From Candidatus Pacearchaeota archaeon (GTDB lineage: Archaea > Nanobdellota > Nanobdellia > Pacearchaeales > GW2011-AR1): DNA of 38,767 nt. Position 1 is the first letter of the stretch, and every line of letters starts with the position of its first letter. Of the stretch, positions 16,034 to 22,587 are shown one piece after another. The translations under genes were made by a program, and so were the position numbers. The notes under the pieces are model-generated. The model searched no databases and was not told the origin of the DNA. It saw only the letters and a program-made list of their open reading frames with translations. The DNA lies in NCBI GenBank assembly GCA_018304165.1, contig JAGVWS010000031.1:1-38767 (forward strand), given 5' to 3'.

Positions 16034-16189
16034 ACTGAAAATCAGTTTATAATGATTTATATCCTCAATTAAGAATTGAGTCAGACTGGCGAGATAAGGT
16101 ATAAAACGAGAGACCAAAATATTTCCTCGTTGCTTTTTGTTCTCTCGAATATAACAACTGACAATTTGAGGAATTATTTAAGTCAGTTG
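16034..16189. other. Hairpin-rich spacer, possible structured RNA
   Basis: Four inverted repeats lie within 156 nt: ACTGA-AAA-TCAGT, CTCAATT-AAG-AATTGAG (16064-16080), CGAGAGA/TCTCTCG (16107-16113 with 16141-16147), and CAACTGAC/GTCAGTTG (16155-16162 with 16182-16189). No ORF is present. It could be a non-coding RNA or terminators. The first palindrome belongs to the promoter of the 124-aa gene. Confidence 0.35.
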
Positions 16190-16203
16190 CTATAAAAAGA
16201 AAA

Positions 16204-16293
16204 TGAGCCTGCGAGGATTTGAACCTCGGACCCCTGCCTTTCTGATTGCTTAAAGTATCAGAGCAGTGCTCTGCCGGGCTGAGCTACAGGCTC
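16204..16293 (-). tRNA. tRNA-Ile (anticodon GAT) with 16-nt intron
   Basis: Minus-strand fold. The acceptor is GAGCCTG/CAGGCTC with discriminator A. The D-stem is GCTC/GAGC. The anticodon stem is CTGCT/GGCAG and the T-arm is CGAGG-TTCAAAT-CCTCG. The anticodon loop plus insert is 23 nt. Removing 16 nt after position 37 (about 16240-16255) leaves loop CTGATAA with anticodon GAT. CTGAT of the loop pairs with ATCAG in the intron beside an AAA bulge, which is a relaxed bulge-helix-loop recognised by the archaeal splicing endonuclease. CCA is not encoded. Confidence 0.9.
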
Positions 16294-16407
16294 ATTCACA
16301 TTAAAGTTTATAGAAGCTGATTTAAAATCCTTTCTATGAAGCCTATGTTTAATTACTAATGAAGAATAATAAAGGAGTATAAATTCTTTAATCCTTTTAA
16401 TATTCTA

Positions 16408-16596
16408 ATGAGTACTATAAATGTTTCTGCTCCTAAAGAGCCTGCAGGGAGAAGGGCTGTTCTTATCGATGTTAAACATTCTAATCTCTCCTGCGAGCCT
16501 CAAGGCCTGAGAAGATTATTAGTTGATCTTGCTCATGAACTAGGCCAGAAAGTTTACGACAGAATGAAGACTGGCGAATTTCATTTAATATTTTAG
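16408..16596 (+). CDS. Hypothetical small protein, 62 aa
   Basis: Unrecognised. The sequence has a beta-like start (AVLIDVKHSNLSC) and an amphipathic helix (LRRLLVDLAHELGQKVYDRM). A TATAAATTC box about 30 nt before the ATG fits the local leaderless pattern and argues that it is real. Its stop codon lies inside the left end of the intergenic repeat element that follows. Confidence 0.5.
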   Translation: MSTINVSAPKEPAGRRAVLIDVKHSNLSCEPQGLRRLLVDLAHELGQKVYDRMKTGEFHLIF

Positions 16597-16790
16597 TGAT
16601 TAGTGTAAATTCGCACTAAACTTTTAATGGAGCAATATTAATGAACCTATAATAGCTATAAAATAGCCCATTAGAAAATAATTAATGTATAACAATTACC
16701 TGCAACTTAAATTACACCATTAAGCCTCATTAGACGATTTAAACTCATTATAAGGTGTCTACTTGGTCTGAATTATACCCAATCACCAAA
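16593..16790. repeat. Dispersed intergenic element, copy E1
   Basis: The left end is TTAGTGATTAGTGTAAATTC and the right end is AATCACCAAA, an imperfect inverted pair about 197 nt apart. Inside are TAAACTTTT, AGCAAT, ATGAACCT and CTATAAAA in the same order as in copies E3 and E4. It fills the spacer between the 62-aa gene and the Hsp20-like gene. No ORF is present. Confidence 0.55.
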
Positions 16791-16796
16791 TAGTTT

Positions 16797-17543
16797 TTAA
16801 TCAGCTTCTATTAATTCAAGAACAAGCTTTCCGCCCCTGACAAGCCTGTAATTAGTTATGGGATAATTGAATGGCAGGTTCTTGAAATAGGATTTTCCGT
16901 CAGTGAAAGCTTTTATTTCAATCCCGTTCTCAAGCCTGTTTATCACAACGTCACCAAGGCTCTTCACTCCAGGAACTTCTATCTCATAAATTATTTTTTC
17001 TCCAAGCCTCCTGACGCTTGACTTCGCTTCTTCTCTTGGAAGCTTTGAGAACTTCCTTGCTTTCTCTGCAGATATCCTGTTGTTTGGAATGACTTCTTTA
17101 ATCTCCTCAATTTCTCCTATCTCCTCAATGACATTTCTCCCATCTCCTTCAAATCCCCCCCTTGCAGCATCCCCAAATCTCCTTACATTTATTCTTGGTT
17201 CTCCATTGCTGGAGGCGGTAATGCTGATGCTTATTCCGGACTGCTTTATGTTCTGAAATGCAGGTTCTTTCTTGATATTGTCTGCAGATTTTATTCTTTT
17301 GCTATTTCCATTATTCGCTTCGCGCATGATGCTGTTCATATTTTTCATTATCTCATTTGAAATGTTTCCAAGCAGCGAGCCGAATCCTGGAGGGAACTGT
17401 TTTAAAGAGCCAAAATCATCCTTTCCGAGCATCCCATAATCCCTTGGATTGTAATTTCTGCTTAAATCAAGCCCGCAATTTTGGCAGAAATTGCTTTCTT
17501 TAGAAGTTTTCTCTCCGCACCTCATGCATTTTTTGCCGAACAT
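16797..17543 (-). CDS. Zinc ribbon plus Hsp20/alpha-crystallin-like protein
   Basis: A 248-residue protein. The N-terminal zinc ribbon has Cys6, Cys9, Cys20 and Cys23 (CMRCG and FCQNCG). A long polar linker follows, with a Glu/Ile-rich stretch (EEIGEIEEIKEV). The C-terminal 90 residues are beta-rich (IIYEIEVPGVKSLGDVVI, KLVLELIEAD), like the alpha-crystallin/CS domain of small heat-shock proteins. A role as a chaperone or chaperone adaptor is inferred from that domain. Copies of the same repeat element flank it on both sides. Confidence 0.7.
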   Translation of the reverse strand: MFGKKCMRCGEKTSKESNFCQNCGLDLSRNYNPRDYGMLGKDDFGSLKQFPPGFGSLLGNISNEIMKNMNSIMREANNGNSKRIKSADNIKKEPAFQNIKQSGISISITASSNGEPRINVRRFGDAARGGFEGDGRNVIEEIGEIEEIKEVIPNNRISAEKARKFSKLPREEAKSSVRRLGEKIIYEIEVPGVKSLGDVVINRLENGIEIKAFTDGKSYFKNLPFNYPITNYRLVRGGKLVLELIEAD

Positions 17544-17647
17544 ATTATCTTTATCAATTTTGTTGCTTTAAATAGTTTATGAATTTGATTTTGTTTGACG
17601 AGAAGAGGTTATTTCTGGATAAGACAACATGATTCTTCATAAAAACA

Positions 17648-17847
17648 TTGGTGATTAGACAATAATTGCACCAATAAGTTACCTCAGAACCAAGAATAAT
17701 TAACTGATAACCTGTAAAACACCAACGTAAGCTGCATGTAAGTGTCTGGCATATTAATTGATATTAAGGTGGTTATTTATAATGAGCATAAAGGCTATTG
17801 ATGATAGTTATATCAAAAATTAGTGCGGAATTTAGCTAATCACCAAA
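17648..17847. repeat. Dispersed intergenic element, copy E2 (fills the 17.5-17.9 kb spacer)
   Basis: Bounded by TTGGTGATTAG and CTAATCACCAAA, an inverted pair about 200 nt apart. Read on the minus strand, its left end (GTGATTAGCTAAATTCCGCA then CTAA) matches the left end of E1, and an internal stretch CACTTACATGCAGCTTA resembles CAATTACCTGCAACTTA of E1. E1 and E2 therefore sit in inverted orientation around the Hsp20-like gene. The rest of this 335-bp spacer holds only the promoter of the next gene. Confidence 0.55.
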
Positions 17848-17878
17848 CATTTAATAATCTCTTCTTCATGCTTTTTCC

Positions 17879-18400
17879 ATGGAAAAACCAGAGATTATTG
17901 CCGGCTTGCGTTCAGCTTTAACAAGGGGATATTCTCTGGAATTTGCCAAGAAGAGCTTTGTAAATTCCGGTTACAATCTGCAGGACGTCGAAGATTCTGC
18001 TTCTATTCTTGTATCGGGAGCAGGCGGAGTTTCAAGCAGCAGCTTTGCAAATAATCTTATAACTTCTCCTTCGGCAACTCCTTCGGCAGCTCCTTCGGCA
18101 GCCCCGCAGCCTCGGGCAATGCAGCAAACAGCTTATCCGGTTGCCATTGCGCCCCAACCGCAATCGCTTGGGCAGCAATCACTTTCTCAATCACCTTCTT
18201 TCAGGCCCCTTCCAAGAATTCCTCCGCAGATTGAAAACTATAAAAGAACGACCGACGAGGCGGGAAGGCCGAGAAGGAGAGGGTTGTGGCTCGTTATATT
18301 ATTAATAATCATCTTTCTTATTGTTCTGGGGGTTCTTGGATTGCTGATTTTCAAAAGAGAACTCGTGGAAAGTATGCTTCAGGGCTGGGGGTTGATATGA
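17879..18400 (+). CDS. UBA-like, tail-anchored membrane protein
   Basis: A 173-residue protein in three parts. A helical N-terminus (about 1-45, LRSALTRGYSLEFAKKSFVN) has the look of a UBA/CUE-type helical bundle. A Ser/Ala/Pro/Gln-rich disordered linker follows. A single membrane helix (about 136-158, LWLVILLIIIFLIVLGVLGLL) after RPRRRG leaves a short tail. The topology would be N-terminus in the cytoplasm. A TTTAATAATC box lies 29 nt before the ATG. The next gene overlaps by ATGA. Function is unknown. The domain call is by pattern only. Confidence 0.65.
   Translation: MEKPEIIAGLRSALTRGYSLEFAKKSFVNSGYNLQDVEDSASILVSGAGGVSSSSFANNLITSPSATPSAAPSAAPQPRAMQQTAYPVAIAPQPQSLGQQSLSQSPSFRPLPRIPPQIENYKRTTDEAGRPRRRGLWLVILLIIIFLIVLGVLGLLIFKRELVESMLQGWGLI
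18066..18101 (+). repeat. Three 12-bp tandem repeats in the linker-coding region
   Basis: CTCCTTCGGCAA is followed by two copies of CTCCTTCGGCAG, encoding repeated Pro-Ser-Ala residues in the disordered linker. The length is probably variable by slippage. Confidence 0.75.
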
Positions 18401-18765
18401 GCGTTCCAGCGGAAATAATAGATCTTACCATGATTGCATTGAGCAGCCGCTGGCTTCCCTCTCCAGATCCGAATATTACAAGCGTAAGAAACCTGGACAA
18501 ACTTCAGGGGCTGTTTCCAGAAACTGATGTTTACCAGCCGGTAGTCTTCAACGAACCAACCTATGAAGATGATTTTGGTTTATATTTAAGGCCAATTAAG
18601 GGCTTTAGCGAAGAGGAAGTGACTGTTTTTAACTCTGACAAAGTCGGTTATGACTGCTTCAATTGCAATAAAATAGTTATTGCTTCCCCAATCTTAGAGG
18701 CTTCCTATGGTCATATTAGGGCCAGTTGTAGAGAATGCCGAGCACCAATTTCCAGGAAAGCTTGA
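18397..18765 (+). CDS. Hypothetical protein with C-terminal zinc ribbon
   Basis: A 122-residue protein. The track start at 18286 lies inside the upstream gene. The ATG at 18397 overlaps that gene's TGA (ATGA), so the two are translationally coupled. The C-terminus has two Cys pairs (YDCFNCNK and SCRECRAP) that should bind zinc. The N-terminal part has conserved-looking acidic segments (FNEPTYEDDFGLYLRPI). No family is recognised. Coupling suggests it acts with the tail-anchored protein, perhaps recruited to the membrane. Confidence 0.65.
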   Translation: MSVPAEIIDLTMIALSSRWLPSPDPNITSVRNLDKLQGLFPETDVYQPVVFNEPTYEDDFGLYLRPIKGFSEEEVTVFNSDKVGYDCFNCNKIVIASPILEASYGHIRASCRECRAPISRKA

Positions 18766-18975
18766 GAATTTTTTAAGAAAGTTATGTCCGTTCCTTCTGT
18801 TTCACGTTAGTTATTAGCTTGATTGACATTATTGGTTCCAGTATTTCTGATATATAGACAACTGCGTTACTTATATGACATGCTTTTTGCAGTTCTCTAT
18901 CTGTCTAACTGCATCCTTCTTGTAACCTAACCTGTGCAGTTATCCATAATTCTAATTTAGCAATAGATTTATGAA

Positions 18976-19176
18976 AATCAATTATTAATTTTAATCCGCT
19001 TAGTGAACATGAGTAAACTTTTGCCAGCATTTGTCAGCAATTACCTAGATGAACCTGCTATAAAAATTATATCTAACTATAGCCAAGGACTTTAGTATTT
19101 CCCCATTTTGTCATTGGCTATTTAGGGAAAGACTTGTGTCTTTCACTATAATGATAGAATTATTCCGATAACTATA
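18976..19176 (+). repeat. Dispersed intergenic element, copy E3 (in the 18.77-19.26 kb spacer)
   Basis: Bases 18976-19077 align with the reverse complement of 21147-21240 over about 90 positions at about 80% identity with one 11-nt indel. Shared words are AATCCGCTTAGTGA, TAAACTTTTG, AGCAATTACC and GAACCTGCTATAAA. Downstream are ATAGCCAAGGAC/GTCATTGGCTAT (19079-19090 with 19110-19121) and GAAAGAC-TTGT-GTCTTTC (19127-19144). The upstream part of the spacer holds a TGCAGTT/AACTGCA hairpin (18888-18913). No gene is seen in the 490 bp. Confidence 0.65.
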
Positions 19177-19255
19177 TTGCTTTTATAATATAATTCATCG
19201 GAGATACTTAAGCCATAGATAACTCTAAATACAATGTTCTATCCTTTTCATTATT

Positions 19256-19750
19256 ATGGTCTCTGTTAATCTTAGTGAACTCAACGATTTTCTTGGAAGG
19301 GCTGCTCTTTCTACTTATGCTGCTGGCGGAGAAGAAGTTGATCCTGAAGAAACAGGATTTAAGGAATTAGAATTTAAGGATGAAAGTGGAAAATGGTTTT
19401 ACAAGGATAGTTATTGCGGTTTTTTTCAGTCTTGGGGCAGGGAAGTTGTTTGGCTTGATGGGAAGCCTGTCTGGAATCAGATTTATGGCGGGGGAATGGC
19501 CAAAAAATTTCAGGGTGATGCTAATTTTGCTCATGAAACTTTCGATTTTTTGAAGAAGGCATTGTCTGCTGGTGAAAAAAAATCAGAATTTCAGCCAAGA
19601 GGTCCTAAATTATTCATTGCTGGTGATTGGCGTTATGTTTGTGATTGGAGCGGTGATATATCAAAATTTAAAGGCTATGAAGAAATATCTTTCAATGGAG
19701 AATCTGTCTTCACTCATGATTTTCTTGGAGGATTAGTTGTAGGGAAATGA
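19256..19750 (+). CDS. DUF5680-like protein
   Basis: A 164-residue protein with the DUF5680 pattern: LNDFLGRAALSTYAAGGEEV, then KELEFKDESGKWFYKDSYCG and GREVVWLDGKPVWNQIYGGG. The family is widespread and uncharacterised, and in bacteria it is sometimes fused to XRE-type regulators. It is convergent with the RNA ligase-like gene and overlaps it by 18 bp. A CTAAATAC box about 32 nt upstream is the likely promoter. A biochemical function cannot be assigned. Confidence 0.7.
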   Translation: MVSVNLSELNDFLGRAALSTYAAGGEEVDPEETGFKELEFKDESGKWFYKDSYCGFFQSWGREVVWLDGKPVWNQIYGGGMAKKFQGDANFAHETFDFLKKALSAGEKKSEFQPRGPKLFIAGDWRYVCDWSGDISKFKGYEEISFNGESVFTHDFLGGLVVGK

Positions 19751-20323
19751 TATCCTTTTAAAATCTTTGAACCTTCCCTTAGAGTCTTCTCTTGCTAAAG
19801 CTACATGATCTATTATCATTTCTTCTCTGAATTTTTTACGTCTCAATGCTTTTTTTGCTTTTTCAAATCCTTCCTTAGTTAAGTCTCCAAAAGCGACTGT
19901 TAAATGTGGTTTGTAAGGCCATGGTTGCTTGTAAGTGCTGAATCTTTTATCAGTGACTTTATTCTTGATATCGGCTGCTAGCTTGACAAGCTCTGGGGTT
20001 TTCTCAATCTTTAAGTAAACAACATAGTGTGTTAAGCCAAGACTTCTTAAGTTATCATGAATTAAAAACTCAAAATCCTTAACTTTGATTTTGAAGGGCT
20101 TGGAGTTTTTTGTTACCTCTTGAATGTCTCTAATTAATGAATTTATTGTTTTCGGTTTTTCATCGTCAACTTGTACTCCGTTACCAATAGTTATGTGGGG
20201 CTGCCAAGAATCAATACTCTTTCTAGAGCCAGTAACTCTTGCTAATTCTTTTTGAATTTTAATAATTTTATTAGACAACTCTTTGTCACAATAGATAACT
20301 AAGGGTAGAAAAGGTTTAGCCAT
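19733..20323 (-). CDS. 2H phosphoesterase / 2'-5' RNA ligase family protein
   Basis: A 196-residue protein with the two HxT/S motifs of the 2H superfamily: WQPHITIGNG (His43, Thr45) and YKPHLTVAFGD (His140, Thr142). Members open cyclic phosphates or join 2'-5' bonds in RNA, and several act on tRNA ends after splicing. That could suit a genome with spliced tRNAs, but the link is only inferred. It follows the membrane protein gene by 13 bp on the same strand and overlaps the convergent DUF5680 gene. Confidence 0.85.
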   Translation of the reverse strand: MAKPFLPLVIYCDKELSNKIIKIQKELARVTGSRKSIDSWQPHITIGNGVQVDDEKPKTINSLIRDIQEVTKNSKPFKIKVKDFEFLIHDNLRSLGLTHYVVYLKIEKTPELVKLAADIKNKVTDKRFSTYKQPWPYKPHLTVAFGDLTKEGFEKAKKALRRKKFREEMIIDHVALAREDSKGRFKDFKRISFPYN

Positions 20324-20336
20324 TTTTCATAATTAT

Positions 20337-20888
20337 CTATTTCTTCCTCACGATATGGTAAGTTAATCCGGCTCCTACCACCCCGCTCATTATCACTATG
20401 AGCCAGTTCACAATTGTTGAGTTAATAGATATCAGCGCAGTCTTGAAAGCAAACACAGTGAATATATAGAGAACAAAGAACCAGAATATATTGGCGAGAA
20501 TTTTCCAGTGCTCAATCCTGCTTTCTTCAATTACATTCTTTAAGTAAGTAGCTATCGCAAACCCTGCAACTATTAATATCAATGCTCCTGTCAGGGAAGG
20601 GATGACAAGGAGTATTGAGCTTAGCCAGCCCGTCAGTACAGGTATGTTCAATTCTACTAGCGCAAAATTAAGGAACAGGAGGTAGATTGACCATGTGATT
20701 ACCATTATGAACAGCTTGATGAAGTTGTAAGAGCGCGCCTTGTCCAATTCTCCTTTCTTTGCCATCTTCTTAAGGATTATATTAACCAGCGTCCCAAGTA
20801 TGACTCCGGCAACAATAAGAACAGCAGCAAATATGAGGTTTGTAAAAAAGTCACCTATGTCTATCTGAAGGATATCCTTTAATAGCAT
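20337..20888 (-). CDS. MscS-type conserved TM helix membrane protein
   Basis: A 183-residue protein with about five hydrophobic helices. The order is an N-terminal helix with AAVLIVAGVILGTLVNIILKK, then repeated ALILIVAGFAIATYLKNVIE, both with the Gly-rich pattern of the conserved TM helix family related to mechanosensitive channels. The soluble MscS domain is absent. It may be a small channel or a regulator of one. It is followed 13 bp later by the 2H phosphoesterase gene. Confidence 0.7.
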   Translation of the reverse strand: MLLKDILQIDIGDFFTNLIFAAVLIVAGVILGTLVNIILKKMAKKGELDKARSYNFIKLFIMVITWSIYLLFLNFALVELNIPVLTGWLSSILLVIPSLTGALILIVAGFAIATYLKNVIEESRIEHWKILANIFWFFVLYIFTVFAFKTALISINSTIVNWLIVIMSGVVGAGLTYHIVRKK

Positions 20889-21036
20889 GATTTAAAGAAG
20901 TGTTTTATGTTTATAAAATTACTCTTTTTAGTAGAGGTATTGAAGCAGCGAGGATAGTTGTGGTTTCTTGGCTATATGCTTATTGAGTATCTCTGATGGA
21001 TAATTATTATATCAACATAAAAACAATATAGCTATT

Positions 21037-21240
21037 GTAAATTCTGATGATTAGAATAATATTTTCTCATAATCTCTGTGATAGATAATTCTAAAAACTT
21101 ATCATAATTAAAAGAATTATCTATATTAAGAATAATTCCATTATTAATTGGATACTATGTTTATAGCAGGTTCAACCGAGGGTAATTGCTAACAAAAGTT
21201 TAATTGTGCTCACTAAGCGGATTCAAATTATTGGTTGATT
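21037..21240 (-). repeat. Dispersed intergenic element, copy E4 (in the 20.89-21.38 kb spacer)
   Basis: Read on the minus strand it begins AATCAACC, passes AATCCGCTTAGTGAGCA, TTAAACTTTTGTTAGCAATT and GAACCTGCTATAAA, and ends CTAATCATCAGAATTTAC about 204 nt later. Within it, ATAGATAATTCT (21081-21092) and AGAATTATCTAT (21113-21124) form a perfect 12-bp stem. The last 39 nt match 24688-24726 at 35 positions. The remainder of this 490-bp spacer holds the mre11 promoter area and no ORF I can support. Confidence 0.7.
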
Positions 21241-21378
21241 CTTTAAATCTTTCTGCTAAATTTGGACTGTATCGGAGAGACTGTTATCACAACTATCTTT
21301 ATATATCAGGCAGATTTTTCATGCCGATATTAAACAGGTTAATCGTAAATATCCCGCTAAACAGAGGTTTAAAGTACC

Positions 21379-22587
21379 ATGCGCTTCGCACACCTTTCTG
21401 ACTGCCATCTTGGGAGCTGGAGGCATCCGGAGCTTCAGGAACTCAATATGGCCTGCTTCAGGAGAACAATTGACATCTGCATTAAGGAGAAGCTTGACTT
21501 TGTCATAATTGCGGGTGATTTGTTTGATTCTCCGTATCCTCCGATAGAAATCCTCAAGGATGCATTCAGGGAGATTAGAAAGCTCAAGGATTCAGGAATT
21601 CCGTGCTTCTTCATAGCGGGAAGCCATGATTTCTCTTCCTCCGGAAAAACTTTTCTTGACGTCCTTGAGAATGCCGGGCTTTGCAGGAATGTATTCAATT
21701 CCCAAATAAGGGAAGGAGATGAGCACATTTATCTTAATCCGACAATAATAGGAGATGTTGCTATTTATGGATATCCGGGAAAGAAGACGGGGCTGGATGT
21801 TCCTGAAGTCAAGAAAATAAAGCTCATTGACGCCCCCGGATTTTTCAAAATTCTTATGCTTCACACTTCAATTAAAGATGCCATAGGAACCCTTCCCATT
21901 GATTCTGTAGATGAAACTCAGCTTCCGCATGCAGACTATTATGCTTTAGGACATCTTCACATTGATTACGAAAACAAGAACATAGTATATGCCGGCCCGA
22001 CCTTTCCGAACAATTTTGAGGAGATAGAAGAGCTTAAAGGAGGAAGCTTCTATATAGTTAATACTCTCCCGTTTGGTTTTAGGAAAATTCCTCTGGAACT
22101 AAAGGAAGTAGTCGGGATAGAAATGAAGATAACAAACGCCCTCGTCGCTACTGAACAGGTTTTGTTTGAGCTTGGAAAACACGAGTTAAAAGATAAGATT
22201 GTTCTTCTAAGGCTGTACGGGACTCTTGAGAAGGGCGGCCTGAACAACATTGATTTTCTTAAAATATCATCTTATGTTTTAGGCAAGGGTGCTTACTGCT
22301 TCCTTAAGAGCACTTCAAAGCTCCTTAAGGAAGAAACAGAGATAAAGATTGGCGACAGCGGAATTCACGCTCTTCCTAATATGGAGGAGGATATAATAAA
22401 GAGGTATATTTCAGAAAATAATTCCGGCATGAATAAATTTATTGAGCCATTAATACAAATTCTCTCTTCAGAAAAGAAAGAAGACGAGAAGACAATAGCC
22501 TTCACTGACAGGATAATATCTGAATCAAAGAGGGTGTTGAACATAGATGAAGAGCGGGGGGTATCTTGGGGAGGCGTTTTAAAATGA
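21379..22587 (+). CDS. mre11: Mre11 DNA double-strand break repair nuclease
   Basis: Nuclease of the Mre11-Rad50 complex that processes double-strand breaks. It is a 402-residue protein. Phosphodiesterase motifs are in order: HLSDCHLG (Asp8, His10), IIAGDLFDSP, AGSHDFSS, LMLHTS and DYYALGHLHI. The third motif has Ser where many Mre11 proteins have Asn (GNHD), a variant in a metal-binding residue. The C-terminal 150 residues are the capping and Rad50-binding part. The rad50 ATG overlaps the stop (ATGA). No herA or nurA is adjacent, unlike many archaea. Confidence 0.95.
   Translation: MRFAHLSDCHLGSWRHPELQELNMACFRRTIDICIKEKLDFVIIAGDLFDSPYPPIEILKDAFREIRKLKDSGIPCFFIAGSHDFSSSGKTFLDVLENAGLCRNVFNSQIREGDEHIYLNPTIIGDVAIYGYPGKKTGLDVPEVKKIKLIDAPGFFKILMLHTSIKDAIGTLPIDSVDETQLPHADYYALGHLHIDYENKNIVYAGPTFPNNFEEIEELKGGSFYIVNTLPFGFRKIPLELKEVVGIEMKITNALVATEQVLFELGKHELKDKIVLLRLYGTLEKGGLNNIDFLKISSYVLGKGAYCFLKSTSKLLKEETEIKIGDSGIHALPNMEEDIIKRYISENNSGMNKFIEPLIQILSSEKKEDEKTIAFTDRIISESKRVLNIDEERGVSWGGVLK

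Noticed and set aside
18286-18396. N-terminal part of the 159-aa track ORF
   Set aside because: It runs out of frame through the membrane-helix codons of the upstream gene. The ATGA-coupled start at 18397 is far better.
19009-19095. 28-codon ORF with ATG in the 18.8-19.3 kb spacer
   Set aside because: It lies inside dispersed element E3. The homologous copy E4 has GTG at that place and an 11-nt deletion that breaks the frame, so coding is unlikely.
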